The notes: a model not told the origin generated them from the letters alone. Shown: positions 1 through 8,187, counted from the stretch's first letter. The stretch is DNA of 64,000 bases from Streptomyces sp. 2131.1 (GCF_900105515.1 NZ_FNSY01000001.1:2232001-2296000); one strand, 5' to 3'. Program-made: numbers and translations.

Positions 1-303
1 CAGCGCGGTCAGAAGTTCGCCGGCTTCGTCGGTGACGCCGCCCTTGCCGTCGCCCAGGGCAAGGCCGGGCTGGTCGGCAGCCCGGAGGACGATCCCCTCC
101 GCCCTCTGATCGAGGCTGTCGAGGCACATACCGTCGCGCTCGACCGCATCGGCAGGAACCTCAACCAGATCACTGTGGCCATCCACCGAGGGACCGTGCC
201 CCAGCGCGCCGAGGCGGTGCTGGACCGCGTCGAGCAAGCCGCCGAGAACAGCTACCGACTGATCGACCAGCTCCTGACGTCAGGCACCACGCATGGTTCC
301 TGA
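1..303 (+). CDS. MobC-like mobilisation accessory protein (3' end only)
   Basis: The reading frame is open from the first base of the window to the TGA at 301-303, so about 100 C-terminal residues are visible. Near the middle is the sequence IGRNLNQI, the signature of MobC/relaxosome accessory proteins that help the relaxase melt and nick oriT. The gene overlaps the relaxase start at 293 by 11 bases, which is the usual mobC-relaxase arrangement and implies translational coupling. The N-terminal DNA-binding part lies outside the window, so the family call rests on one motif plus context. Confidence 0.75.
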   Translation, partial: QRGQKFAGFVGDAALAVAQGKAGLVGSPEDDPLRPLIEAVEAHTVALDRIGRNLNQITVAIHRGTVPQRAEAVLDRVEQAAENSYRLIDQLLTSGTTHGS

Positions 304-1990
304 CGTCTCCACCGGCTCCGACACCCGCGGGCTGATCGCCTACCTCTTCGGCCCCGGCCGACGCGACGAACACACCGACCCTCACATCGTCGCCGCCTGG
401 GACATGGCCGGCGCGCCCGACCCAGGCCGCAACCCCGAAGCCACCTACACCCAGCTCGCCAAGCGCCTCGACGCCCACGTCGACCTGCGCACCCGCGAGC
501 TGGGCGGCAAGAAACCATCCCAGCACGTCTGGCACTGCCCTGTCCGTACCGCGCCTGGCGATCGCTACCTCACCGACGCGGACTGGGCCGAGGTCGCCCG
601 TCGCATCGTTCACGCCACCGGCATAGCCCCCGAAGGTGACGAGAAGGCGTGCCGGTGGATCGCGGTTCGCCATGCCGACGACCACATCCACATCATGGCC
701 ACCACCGTCCGCGCCGACGGACGCCGCCCACGCACCCACCGCGACGGCCAGCGGGCCCAGGCGGAGTGCCGCAAGATCGAGACCGAGTTCGGCCTGCGCC
801 GTCTGAAGTCCGGCGACCTCACCGCGCCCCGAACCCCCGCCGGCGCCGAACGCGCCAAGGCCGAGCGCCAGGGCCAGACGGTCACCGCACGGCACTGGCT
901 GCGCGAGCGGGCGTACGCGGTGGCCGCCGCCGTACACAACGAAGCCGACTACTTCACCGTGCTGCAGTCCCTCGGCATCAAGGTCAAAACCCGCATCGGC
1001 CCCGAAACCGGCGACATCATCGGCTACAGCATCGCCGCCCCCGGCGACACCAACGCGGCCGGCGAACCCGTCTGGTACGGCGGCTCCAAACTCGCCCCCG
1101 ACCTCTCCATCAACCGCCTACGCGAACGCCTCCCCGACCAGGAAGTGGCGGACCGCCCCCGGCACGTGGCGGACTCCACCGCCCCATGGCGGCACACCAC
1201 CACCGCCATACACGCGGCGCACACCATCCTCGACTCCGGCGACGATGCCGCCGCCCAGGGCCACCTGGCCGCCTTCGGCGACGCCCTGTACAACATCGCC
1301 AGCGCCACGACCAGCCCACACCGGACAGAACTACGAGCGGCGGCAATGGAGTTCAACCGCGCCCGCCGCTCCACCATCCGTGCCGACCACCAGGCCGCCA
1401 CCGCCGTGCGCGAGGCCGCCAAGGAACTCGCCTACGCCTCCAACCAGCCGGGCGGCCTCGCCATCGCCCTGCTCTTCGCCACCGTGCACCTGGCCCGCGC
1501 CGCCGCCAAGTGGCACGAACAGCGAGGCCACGAACAGCAGGCCGCTGCGGCCGAAGAAGCCCTCCGCCACCTCCAGACGGTCTACCAGCAGGCCGCCGCC
1601 CCCGTCCTGGCTGACCTGGCCCGCCGCGCACCACGAGCCACAACCACCCGCCGCTACGAGCAAGACGTGCGCGCGGCCCTCCCCAACCACGCCAACCGGA
1701 TCCTCACCGACCCCAACTGGACCGCCCTCACCACCACCCTCGCCCACGCCGAAACCGCCGGCCACAACCCCCGACGCCTCCTGGCCGAAGTGGCCGCCCA
1801 GCGTGAGCTCGACAGCGCAGAGCACCCCGCCGAAGTCCTCACCTGGCGCATCACCGCTCAACCGAACCGACGGACGCAGGCGGCCCGCAGCCGAAGCACG
1901 ATCAGCGGCACGCCGCCCATGTCCGCCACACCACATCCTCCAGCCGCGCTGGTGGCCACAAAGCCAGAAGGGAACGGTCGGCGCCGTTAA
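293..1990 (+). CDS. Relaxase/mobilisation nuclease (MobA/VirD2 type)
   Basis: This 565-residue protein should nick oriT and carry the transferred DNA strand. The relaxase domain occupies roughly residues 1-180 and contains the metal-binding triad as HADDHIH (H127, H131, H133), preceded by H78/H81 and the NPEATYTQLAKRLD segment. The rest (about 200-565) is alanine-rich and predicted helical, with no recognisable helicase. The ATG lies inside the end of the mobC-like gene. A MOB relaxase with no visible type IV secretion genes suggests a mobilisable or integrative element rather than a self-transmissible plasmid, but the left side of the element is not in view. Confidence 0.88.
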   Translation: MVPDVSTGSDTRGLIAYLFGPGRRDEHTDPHIVAAWDMAGAPDPGRNPEATYTQLAKRLDAHVDLRTRELGGKKPSQHVWHCPVRTAPGDRYLTDADWAEVARRIVHATGIAPEGDEKACRWIAVRHADDHIHIMATTVRADGRRPRTHRDGQRAQAECRKIETEFGLRRLKSGDLTAPRTPAGAERAKAERQGQTVTARHWLRERAYAVAAAVHNEADYFTVLQSLGIKVKTRIGPETGDIIGYSIAAPGDTNAAGEPVWYGGSKLAPDLSINRLRERLPDQEVADRPRHVADSTAPWRHTTTAIHAAHTILDSGDDAAAQGHLAAFGDALYNIASATTSPHRTELRAAAMEFNRARRSTIRADHQAATAVREAAKELAYASNQPGGLAIALLFATVHLARAAAKWHEQRGHEQQAAAAEEALRHLQTVYQQAAAPVLADLARRAPRATTTRRYEQDVRAALPNHANRILTDPNWTALTTTLAHAETAGHNPRRLLAEVAAQRELDSAEHPAEVLTWRITAQPNRRTQAARSRSTISGTPPMSATPHPPAALVATKPEGNGRRR

Positions 1991-2115
1991 CGACCCGAGC
2001 GGTGGGTAAGGACGTGGCCAGGCCGTCCTCCTCTCAGCGCCGGCCGAGGTGTTCTAGCTGGATTGCGGACTTGGAGGCCCGGACAAGGTAGCTGTCCGGG
2101 CCCCGAGTACTTCCT

Positions 2116-3030
2116 TCAAGACCTGGCGGTCACGGTCTGGGCTCCGAGCCGCGTCAGCTCGTGGCTGACGGCCAGGGCCGCCTTCCTGGCGTCACCGCTG
2201 GTGCGGCGAACATCGACCGAAGAACCACCGTCCACCGTGAAGGATCTGGCGCGGACCGTGTAGGTGGCGGCGTCCTGTCCCCCGTTCGTTCGGCAGTACC
2301 CAGCCAGCGGGGCATTGCAGAAGCCGCCCAGCCGGCGGAGTACCAGGCGCTCGGCTTCCGCCTCCGTAGCGGTAGCCGGGTCGTGGAGGAAGTTGATGGC
2401 CTCGCTCGTGGCCTTGTCATCCTCGCGTGTCTGGAAGGCGATGATCGCGGCGCCGAGCGGAGGACAGATCACCTCCGGGCTGATCCGTTCGGTGATCAGG
2501 TGGGGCAGGCCGAGGCGTTCCATGGAGCATGTGGCGACGACCAGCGCGTCGATCCGACTGTCGGGCTCGTGCAGCGCTCGGAGGCGTTCGTCCACCGGCC
2601 CTCGTAGCGGCACGACGTTGATGTCTGGGCGATGGATGCGCAGAGCGGCGGTTCGGCGTAGGGACGCAGTGGCTACCTTCGCCCCGGCGGGGAGGGTGGC
2701 CAGCGTGACATCGGGATCGCGGGCGACCAGGCAGTCCCGGATGTCGTCGCGCCGCAGGTAAGCGGACATCGTCAGGCCGGGAGTGTCGATGGTCGGCGCG
2801 TCCTTGAGGCAGTGGACAGCGACGTCGATCTCGCCCGCCAGCAGGGCGGATTCGATCTCTTCGGAGAAGACCCCGTCCACCTCCAGCGCGGCCCGATTCA
2901 CCGACCGATCCCCACCCGCCTCGGTGAAGGGGTGCAGGATGGTGGGGCCAGCGGCTGAGAGAGCGGATAAGACCGGGGCCGTCTGCATGAGGGACATCTT
3001 CGAGGCGCGAGCGCCCACGCGAAGGGTCAC
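2116..3030 (-). CDS. Hydroxymethylbilane-synthase-like protein, divergent paralogue A
   Basis: A 304-residue HemC-fold protein read from GTG at 3030, chosen because an AAGGAG ribosome site sits 6 bases upstream and the family's N-terminal RVGxRxS motif follows directly. True HemC polymerises four porphobilinogens on a dipyrromethane cofactor. Here the catalytic aspartate is kept (HCLKDAPT, D77), as are the Arg pair R125-R126, the RGxV motif and the cofactor cysteine region (GGFCNAPLAGYC, C238). The PGQGAL loop is replaced by PPLGAAII, and sequence between motifs is strongly diverged. It is transcribed divergently from a second HemC-like gene 98 bases away. A housekeeping haem role is unlikely because both copies sit on a mobile element. 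Confidence 0.72.
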   Translation of the reverse strand: MTLRVGARASKMSLMQTAPVLSALSAAGPTILHPFTEAGGDRSVNRAALEVDGVFSEEIESALLAGEIDVAVHCLKDAPTIDTPGLTMSAYLRRDDIRDCLVARDPDVTLATLPAGAKVATASLRRTAALRIHRPDINVVPLRGPVDERLRALHEPDSRIDALVVATCSMERLGLPHLITERISPEVICPPLGAAIIAFQTREDDKATSEAINFLHDPATATEAEAERLVLRRLGGFCNAPLAGYCRTNGGQDAATYTVRARSFTVDGGSSVDVRRTSGDARKAALAVSHELTRLGAQTVTARS

Positions 3031-3128
3031 AAGTTTCTCCTTTAGTGACAAAGTGTCGGAATCTGCATGGTTCTGGTGCAAGTACGATTGCGAATCAACG
3101 GGACTGCTATCGCGAGGAGTTGACCTGA

Positions 3129-4061
3129 ATGGGCGACGTGGTGCGCATCGGCTCCAGGGCTAGCAAGCTGGCGAGGACGCAGGTCAGCGAATGGCTGGCA
3201 CCTCTGGTCGGGCAGTTCCCGGAAGTCGCCTTCAAGCGCGAGGTCATCCTCGAAGGCGGCGACCAGGACCGCGTCACGCCCACGCTTGCCGAGGTCGCGA
3301 AGACAGCCGGCGGGTCCGCCTTCTCCACCAACCAAGAGGCAGCCTTGGTCACGGGGAAAGTCGACGTGATCGTGCACTCCTTGAAAGACCTCCCTACGGC
3401 CGTTACCGAAGGAACGACCCTGCTGACCACGCCTGGCCCGCGTGAAGACGTACACGACGTGCTCTGCGGGGCGACCCTGGCCGATCTCCCCGAAGGGGCG
3501 ACCGTGGGCACAGGGGCGCCCCGCCGCGTGGCCCAGCTCCTCGCACTCCGCCCCGACCTCAACGTCGTACCGATCCGGGGAAACGTGCCAGGGCGGCTTG
3601 CCCGCACCACCAAGGGCGCGCTCGACGCGGTGGTTCTCGCCGCTGCCGGACTGAATCGACTCAAGCTGACGCCCGAGATCCACGAGGTTCTGGACCCGCG
3701 TCTCTTCCTCCCGTCACCCGGGCAAGGCGCACTCGGAATCCAGGTCCGTACAGACTCGCTGGCCGCACGACTGCTCGCTGCGACCGGGGACAGCAACGTT
3801 GATGCCTGCGTACGGGCGGAGCGCGCCTTGCTTGCCGACCTGCATGGCGGATGCTCCGTCCCCGTCGGCGCATGGGGGCGGGTGGAGCAGGACGGACTGC
3901 TGCACTTGTCGGCCGCCGTAACGTCCACCGATGGGACTCAGCAGGTAACCGCAGAAGCCACTGGGCCGGCGGACGAGCCGGAGAAGCTTGGCTTCACCGT
4001 TGCGGCAGACCTGCTGAACCAGGGCGCCGCCGACATCCTCTCGGCGATCAGGAGCCTTTGA
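3129..4061 (+). CDS. Hydroxymethylbilane synthase (HemC) paralogue B
   Basis: This 310-residue protein resembles HemC more closely than its divergent neighbour. It has RIGSRASKLA at the N-terminus, VHSLKDLPT (catalytic D87), the substrate-binding RR at 132-133, RGNVPGRL, LPSPGQGALGIQ, and the dipyrromethane-cofactor motif GGCSVPVGA with C242. All residues needed for porphobilinogen polymerisation are therefore present. The ATG is preceded by GAGGAG 8 bases upstream. Its 3' end overlaps that of the HemB-like gene by 14 bases, tail to tail. A chromosomal HemC is expected elsewhere in the genome, so this is probably a second, specialised copy. Confidence 0.85.
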   Translation: MGDVVRIGSRASKLARTQVSEWLAPLVGQFPEVAFKREVILEGGDQDRVTPTLAEVAKTAGGSAFSTNQEAALVTGKVDVIVHSLKDLPTAVTEGTTLLTTPGPREDVHDVLCGATLADLPEGATVGTGAPRRVAQLLALRPDLNVVPIRGNVPGRLARTTKGALDAVVLAAAGLNRLKLTPEIHEVLDPRLFLPSPGQGALGIQVRTDSLAARLLAATGDSNVDACVRAERALLADLHGGCSVPVGAWGRVEQDGLLHLSAAVTSTDGTQQVTAEATGPADEPEKLGFTVAADLLNQGAADILSAIRSL

Positions 4062-5067
4062 GCCTGCGAGCGATTTCCATCGCACCGTACGTAATGATCC
4101 GATCGGCGCCAGCCCGTTTGAGGACGGTGTACGCCTCGACCAGGCCGCTCACGTCGAGTTCCCCGTCCGGCTGGCGGTCCGTGAGGCGCAGGTACTCTCC
4201 CGACACGGAGAACGGAACCACAGGCACGGGAACCTTGTCCTTGAGGCGGACGAGGGTGTCGACGGTGTGCAGCGCAGGTTCCGTAAGGATCATGTCCGCG
4301 CCCTCACGAACCATCTCAAGGGCGAAGTGCACAGCCGCCTCCGGCTGCCGCGGATTGATCTGGAAGGCCCGCGTCCCGGACTGAGGGGTGGCCCCCATCG
4401 TTGCCCGGTAGCCCTGGTAGAGCCCGGACTCGAAGATGAGGTGCGGCATGATCGCCACGTCACGGTGCCCGGAATCGTCCAGGGCTTCGCGGACGGCCTG
4501 AACTGAGCCCGGGATCATCGCCGCGGGTCCAACGATGTCGGCGCCGGCCTCGGCTTGCATCACTGCCTGGGCCGCCAGGACCTCGGTAGTCCTCACGAGG
4601 TCCATGCCGCCGTCACGCTCGTTGGCGAGCCAGCACTCACCCGAGTCGGTGTGGGAGCACACGCAGGTCTCGGTCATGACCGCGAGCCCAGGCGCGGCCT
4701 TCTTTACGGCCACGATCGTACGGGCCATGAGCCCCGTGGGAGAGGTGGCCTGCGAGGCGTGGCCGTCCCGGAGACGCGAGCCCGCGAACACCTTGACGGA
4801 CCGCATGCCCAGGTCCTGGATCATCTGCGCGTCTTCGACGGCCTCTCCCACCGTGCGCGTGGGCATTGAGGTGACTGGCCTGTCGTCGCCTTCGCGCATC
4901 AGGAAGACCATCGTGAGGTCCTGGGGGGTGAGTGCCGGCCCGCCGAGGTAGTTCCGGACCGATAAGCGTGGGGTGCGCAATGCTCCTCCTGTGGTCTGCG
5001 GGGTGTGCGGTGATGTGGGAGGGCCAGTGGTGAGGGCCCCCACCAGGTCGTGCGGTTCGAATGACAT
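4048..5067 (-). CDS. HemB-like protein lacking the Schiff-base lysines
   Basis: A 339-residue protein with the fold signature of 5-aminolevulinate dehydratase (porphobilinogen synthase). The zinc triad is intact with normal spacing (C135-x-C137 and C145 in TETCVCSHTDSGEC), and SVSGEY and KRAGAD near the C-terminus are typical. Both lysines that bind the two aminolevulinate molecules are missing. The usual SxKxxxxFYGPFR segment reads PHLIFESGLYQGYR (208-221), and the usual MVKPA reads LTEPA, placing Glu263 at the catalytic position. Normal porphobilinogen synthesis is thus not expected. The ATG at 5067 has no strong ribosome site; a later start is possible. It converges on HemC paralogue B. 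Confidence 0.75.
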   Translation of the reverse strand: MSFEPHDLVGALTTGPPTSPHTPQTTGGALRTPRLSVRNYLGGPALTPQDLTMVFLMREGDDRPVTSMPTRTVGEAVEDAQMIQDLGMRSVKVFAGSRLRDGHASQATSPTGLMARTIVAVKKAAPGLAVMTETCVCSHTDSGECWLANERDGGMDLVRTTEVLAAQAVMQAEAGADIVGPAAMIPGSVQAVREALDDSGHRDVAIMPHLIFESGLYQGYRATMGATPQSGTRAFQINPRQPEAAVHFALEMVREGADMILTEPALHTVDTLVRLKDKVPVPVVPFSVSGEYLRLTDRQPDGELDVSGLVEAYTVLKRAGADRIITYGAMEIARRLKGS

Positions 5068-5139
5068 CGGCGTTTTTCTGGCTTGGGCGAGCCCGCCCGG
5101 CCGCGACCGTCAAGCAGCAGCCGGGCGGGAGATCGAGGG

Positions 5140-5586
5140 TCAGGCCGCGTCGGCGCGGGCCTCGTGATACGCCTCGTTCATGAGGCTGTTGAAGGCCGCG
5201 TCGTGCTTGTCGCGCGCCGTGATGCGGCGATGGTCACGAGCCTGTTCCCAAAATTGGCGGCCCACAGGGCTCCTCATGAACTCTGTGGCCACCTGACGCA
5301 TGCTGTTGGGCGGCATGAAGCGCAGACGGAGCATCGTGCTCCAGAGGCTGACCCACCTGTTGGTGTGAATGAGCCTCGCGCGAGTCGGGTCGTCCAGGTC
5401 CTCCAGGTCGGGGTAGTTCGTGATCTGGTTGAACTCCGGGTTCGCGGCCGTGTCCCGGATCAGCTCGCCATGCATCTGCGCCAGCCCGAGATGCCGCACG
5501 TCGCGGTGGTGCCTGGCTGTGAGCACCAGGTGCGCAGCACCGACAGCCGTACCCAGGGCCAGGGCGAGGGGAATGGTGGACTTCAT
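5140..5586 (-). CDS. DUF6082 family protein
   Basis: A 148-residue protein of a Streptomyces family of unknown function (DUF6082, from remembered family features). The start at 5586 is preceded by GGAAG and gives an N-terminus MKSTIPLALALGTAVGAAHL, a single hydrophobic segment suggesting a membrane anchor or signal. The remainder is helical and soluble, including a conserved RLIHTNRWVSLW segment and a C-terminal HRRITARDKHDAAF stretch. It lies 72 bases upstream of the HemB-like gene on the same strand and may be co-transcribed with it. An upstream in-frame extension to 5850 exists, but it is low-complexity and lacks a ribosome site. Confidence 0.7.
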   Translation of the reverse strand: MKSTIPLALALGTAVGAAHLVLTARHHRDVRHLGLAQMHGELIRDTAANPEFNQITNYPDLEDLDDPTRARLIHTNRWVSLWSTMLRLRFMPPNSMRQVATEFMRSPVGRQFWEQARDHRRITARDKHDAAFNSLMNEAYHEARADAA

Positions 5587-5723
5587 TCGTTCTTCCTTCG
5601 TGATTGGAGAGGGTGTCGGGGCCTCGGCCCGATCCGTCTGCCGCGTGGAGGAGGGGCGGACAGAGCGGGCCGAGGGCCGACTACCGCCTCCGGGGAGAGC
5701 TGTGCTCTCACCGGGACGGAGCC

Positions 5724-5933
5724 TTAACTTCGGCGGGCAGGACGCATCACGTCGAAGGTGCTGGGGAGCTTCCAGACGCCCGGCAGGCCGTTGATCACGG
5801 CAGCCCTTCCGCCGCGCCCGGTGCGGCGAAGATCCCGGATCGTTCGCCACGACCCCTCGCAGCGGACGAGGTCGCCGGCACGAACCTGCGCAGGGGTCAC
5901 GGTGACAGTCGTAAGCACATGAGTGCCGTTCAT
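5724..5933 (-). CDS. Small hypothetical protein (69 aa)
   Basis: The start ATG at 5933 overlaps the stop of the preceding 29-codon gene as ATGA, so it is probably translated by coupling. The product begins MNGTHVLTTVTVTPAQVRAG and contains the motif GDLVRCEGSWRTIRDL followed by a basic stretch. It looks like a small beta-rich domain of the kind found in actinobacterial accessory operons. No family function is recognised. It is the last gene of the four-gene run 7019-5724 that is divergent from the Scr1-type regulator. Confidence 0.6.
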   Translation of the reverse strand: MNGTHVLTTVTVTPAQVRAGDLVRCEGSWRTIRDLRRTGRGGRAAVINGLPGVWKLPSTFDVMRPARRS

Positions 5934-6019
5934 CGGCTTGCCCGGATTCCGCCGACGAGCAGAACCGTGAGGCCCGCCAGAACGCTGAGGTAGATCCACT
6001 CGGGCGCCTGCCGGCTCAC
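5930..6019 (-). CDS. 29-residue single-pass membrane peptide
   Basis: This very short gene is supported by overlaps at both ends. Its GTG at 6019 overlaps the upstream stop as GTGA, and its TGA overlaps the next ATG as ATGA. The peptide starts VSRQAPEWIYLSVLAGLTVL and continues LVGG then a basic tail, so residues 9-24 form one hydrophobic membrane helix with a positively charged C-terminus. Such peptides may anchor or regulate neighbouring proteins or act only as a translational relay; the sequence cannot decide. Confidence 0.55.
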   Translation of the reverse strand: MSRQAPEWIYLSVLAGLTVLLVGGIRASR

Positions 6020-6546
6020 CGGGGCACCTCAGCGATAAGGGAATTGATCCGCGTGAACAGCTCAATGTCTGCGTGAGCCAGCGGCACCCACGTCTGAGGG
6101 GCGCCCGGAGCGAAGTGGCAGAGGCCGGCATGCGTGCGAAAGAGATACCGGGCCGCGACCCGCATGCGCTCACCGTCTTGAGCATCCGCGCGAGCCGCGT
6201 GAAGTTGAACAGGGTCTTCGCAACCCGGCTGAGTCCACAACTCATGAACTCCAAGGGCCCGTGCCAGCATCGAGGCAGCTTCAGCGAGGGTGTCCCACCC
6301 ATCCTCGAACCGAGCCTCGGGGATCCTTACGGTGCCGCGCCCGGCCCCCAGCATCAGCACTTCCTGGTGCTCGTTGAGCACGATCGGGCTTGCCGTCACG
6401 ATAGGACAGGTGCCCCGGTGGTGGCAGGTCCCCGCCTTCGCGTGCTGGGAGAGCGTCTGCCACAACGGGGCGAGCGTCAGGGTTTCCCCGGGGCGGCGGT
6501 GCATGTAGTCGCTGACCGCGCGAGCCACGGCGGCCGTGCCGATCAC
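6016..6546 (-). CDS. Nudix-like protein with degenerate Nudix box
   Basis: A 176-residue protein; the GTG at 6546 overlaps the preceding stop (GTGA). A CHHRGTC cysteine/histidine cluster at 41-47 precedes a strand-rich segment (TASPIVLNEHQEVLMLG) and then a helix (TLAEAASMLARALGV) at the place where Nudix hydrolases carry the GX5EX7REUXEEXGU box. The metal-binding glutamates of REXXEE are absent, so pyrophosphatase activity is unlikely even if the fold is right. A binding or regulatory role in the operon would fit. The Nudix assignment is by pattern only. Confidence 0.5.
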   Translation of the reverse strand: MIGTAAVARAVSDYMHRRPGETLTLAPLWQTLSQHAKAGTCHHRGTCPIVTASPIVLNEHQEVLMLGAGRGTVRIPEARFEDGWDTLAEAASMLARALGVHELWTQPGCEDPVQLHAARADAQDGERMRVAARYLFRTHAGLCHFAPGAPQTWVPLAHADIELFTRINSLIAEVPR

Positions 6547-7019
6547 TGGTGCCCTCCCACCGAACGGTTCAGCCACTGCTGAGCACGCCGCATCTCCAGG
6601 ACGGTAGGAACCCGGTAGGTGCCCCTGGGCCCCCCACTGCCTGGAGCTACCGCCGACGCTTCCCTCGGCTCTCGCCCCTCGCCGAGCCTCCGGTCGGTGT
6701 ACTGGGCAACGTGCCGCCGCAGAACGCGGCCCAGCGCCCGCATGCGCGTCCACGTACGCCAGGCAACGTCATCCCCGGCGGGTACTTCATCGAGGAGCGG
6801 GAGGACTTCCTGGCGCTGCGCCTCGGCCTCCTCCTGGTCCTCGGGAAGACCGGCCTCGAAGAAGCAGCGGATCTGCGCCACCAGAAGTGCGACCTGGACT
6901 TGCATCGCGGGGAGCGTGGTGGTTCCGAGCTGGAGACGCAGCGTCTCGTCAGCGAGGGTGATCGCGGCTGCGGGATTCAGAGCTGGCGCCTGTTGGGCCT
7001 CGTTCGGGGGGTGTGACAT
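6543..7019 (-). CDS. Hypothetical helical protein, first gene of a coupled operon
   Basis: A 158-residue, mostly helical, acidic protein with a variable proline/glycine-rich stretch near residues 120-135. The segment ITLADETLRLQLGTTTLP, followed by a long helix, resembles the DUF6415-type proteins found beside Streptomyces regulators, but that match is from memory and weak. It is the first of four genes whose ends overlap by 4 bases each, so all are likely made from one transcript starting between 7019 and the divergent regulator at 7145. Confidence 0.6.
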   Translation of the reverse strand: MSHPPNEAQQAPALNPAAAITLADETLRLQLGTTTLPAMQVQVALLVAQIRCFFEAGLPEDQEEAEAQRQEVLPLLDEVPAGDDVAWRTWTRMRALGRVLRRHVAQYTDRRLGEGREPREASAVAPGSGGPRGTYRVPTVLEMRRAQQWLNRSVGGHQ

Positions 7020-7144
7020 AACTGCTCCTGGCTTCTCCTGTGTCCCGGCGATTCGTTGCCTTCCTTCGGCCCTCCCAAGATGCCGCCAGTAGCCCTACGA
7101 TCACTAGGAGTTGAGTACCGGGCGGCGATCGGGATATCCGGCAT

Positions 7145-8008
7145 ATGACAAAGACGAGGGATGTAGACCCAAGCCAGGGGTTGGAGCAGTACATCGGGCG
7201 GATGGTTCAGGACGCCCGCCTGCGGCGACAGCAGGAGGCCAAGGAACGGGGCGACGCCAACGAGCTCAAGGCGCACCCCTGGAATCAGACCTACGTCGCC
7301 AAGCGCACGTACACGTCGCAGAGCCGGATCTCCGAGGTGGAGACGGGCGAGGTCCCGCCCGACACCGATCTGGCGCAGAAGCTCGAAGGAACCCTGGGCC
7401 TCGATCCTGATTCCCTCGTGAACCTGGTTCGCATCCTGAATCAGGAGAACGTCAACGACTACGCCAGGCCCTACATCCGTCGCCTCCCGGAGGCAACGAT
7501 GCTCTACGACTTCGGCCTGATAGTCCCTGGCCTTCTCCAAACGCCGGGGTACGCCCGTGCCCTGGTGCTGGCCGGACAGGCCGGCGACCCCCGACGCATC
7601 CAGCACATCGTGGATCAACGCATGGAACGCGCTCGCCGCGTGCTGAGCGGAGAGCATCAGCCGTGGCTGACGGCGATCATCTACGAGGCCGTACTGCACT
7701 GCGACATGGGGGAACCCGAGGTCGCCCGCGAGCAGCTCGAGCACCTACTGAAGGCACAGGAGCAGCCGAACATCAGCGTCCGGGTTCTGCCGTTCACGGC
7801 CGCCATCGTCAGCGGATCGTTCACCCTCCTCACCCTCAACAGCGGCCGGCGGGCAACGTACACAGAAGGCTTCGGAACGGGTAGCTACTCTGAGGAAACA
7901 GCAACGGTCATGCAGTACCAGCGGGTCTATGATCGCCTTGCCGAGGAGGCGTTGAGCGCCCGTGACTCCACCGGCCGAATCCACGAAGTACTGAAGAGGT
8001 TCAAGTGA
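7145..8008 (+). CDS. Scr1-family antitoxin-like regulator (XRE/DUF5753)
   Basis: A 287-residue DNA-binding regulator. The N-terminal half (about 20-95) is a helix-turn-helix region containing TSQSRISEVETG, with an inserted loop making it longer than usual. From about 110 on is the DUF5753 domain with the hallmark YDFGLIVPGLLQTPGYARAL and the C-terminal ISVRVLPF. These proteins pair with a DUF397 partner (here the overlapping next gene) and regulate development or antibiotic production in Streptomyces; a toxin-antitoxin role has been proposed for the pair. It is divergent from the small-gene operon ending at 7019 and probably controls it. Confidence 0.88.
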   Translation: MTKTRDVDPSQGLEQYIGRMVQDARLRRQQEAKERGDANELKAHPWNQTYVAKRTYTSQSRISEVETGEVPPDTDLAQKLEGTLGLDPDSLVNLVRILNQENVNDYARPYIRRLPEATMLYDFGLIVPGLLQTPGYARALVLAGQAGDPRRIQHIVDQRMERARRVLSGEHQPWLTAIIYEAVLHCDMGEPEVAREQLEHLLKAQEQPNISVRVLPFTAAIVSGSFTLLTLNSGRRATYTEGFGTGSYSEETATVMQYQRVYDRLAEEALSARDSTGRIHEVLKRFK

Positions 8009-8187
8009 GCGAGCAGCCGACCTACCGCAAGTCCTCGTACAGCGGCTCCAGCAACGACGCGTGCGTGGAGGTCGCGGACAACCTGCCTCAGGTCATGGTC
8101 CGCGACTCCAAGCACAAGGACGAGGTCGGTCCGGAGCTGAACGCCTCCCGGCCGGCCTGGACGGCCTTCATCAGCTCGATGAAGTAA
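8005..8187 (+). CDS. DUF397 domain protein, partner of the Scr1-type regulator
   Basis: A 60-residue protein whose GTG overlaps the regulator stop (GTGA). It has the family pattern: YRKSSYSGSSNDACVEVAD near the N-terminus, VMVRDSKHKD in the middle, and WTAFISSMK at the end. DUF397 proteins are small beta-rich partners of DUF5753 regulators, as in the whiJ and bldB-like gene families. The strong palindrome at 8207-8228 ends this two-gene transcript. Confidence 0.9.
   Translation: MSEQPTYRKSSYSGSSNDACVEVADNLPQVMVRDSKHKDEVGPELNASRPAWTAFISSMK

Noticed and set aside
5028..5045. GGTTCGAAT resembling a tRNA T-loop
   Set aside because: It lies inside the start of the HemB-like gene, and no acceptor or anticodon stems can be formed around it.
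5587..5850. N-terminal extension of the DUF6082 protein
   Set aside because: The extension is low-complexity and has no ribosome site, whereas ATG 5586 has one and matches the family start.
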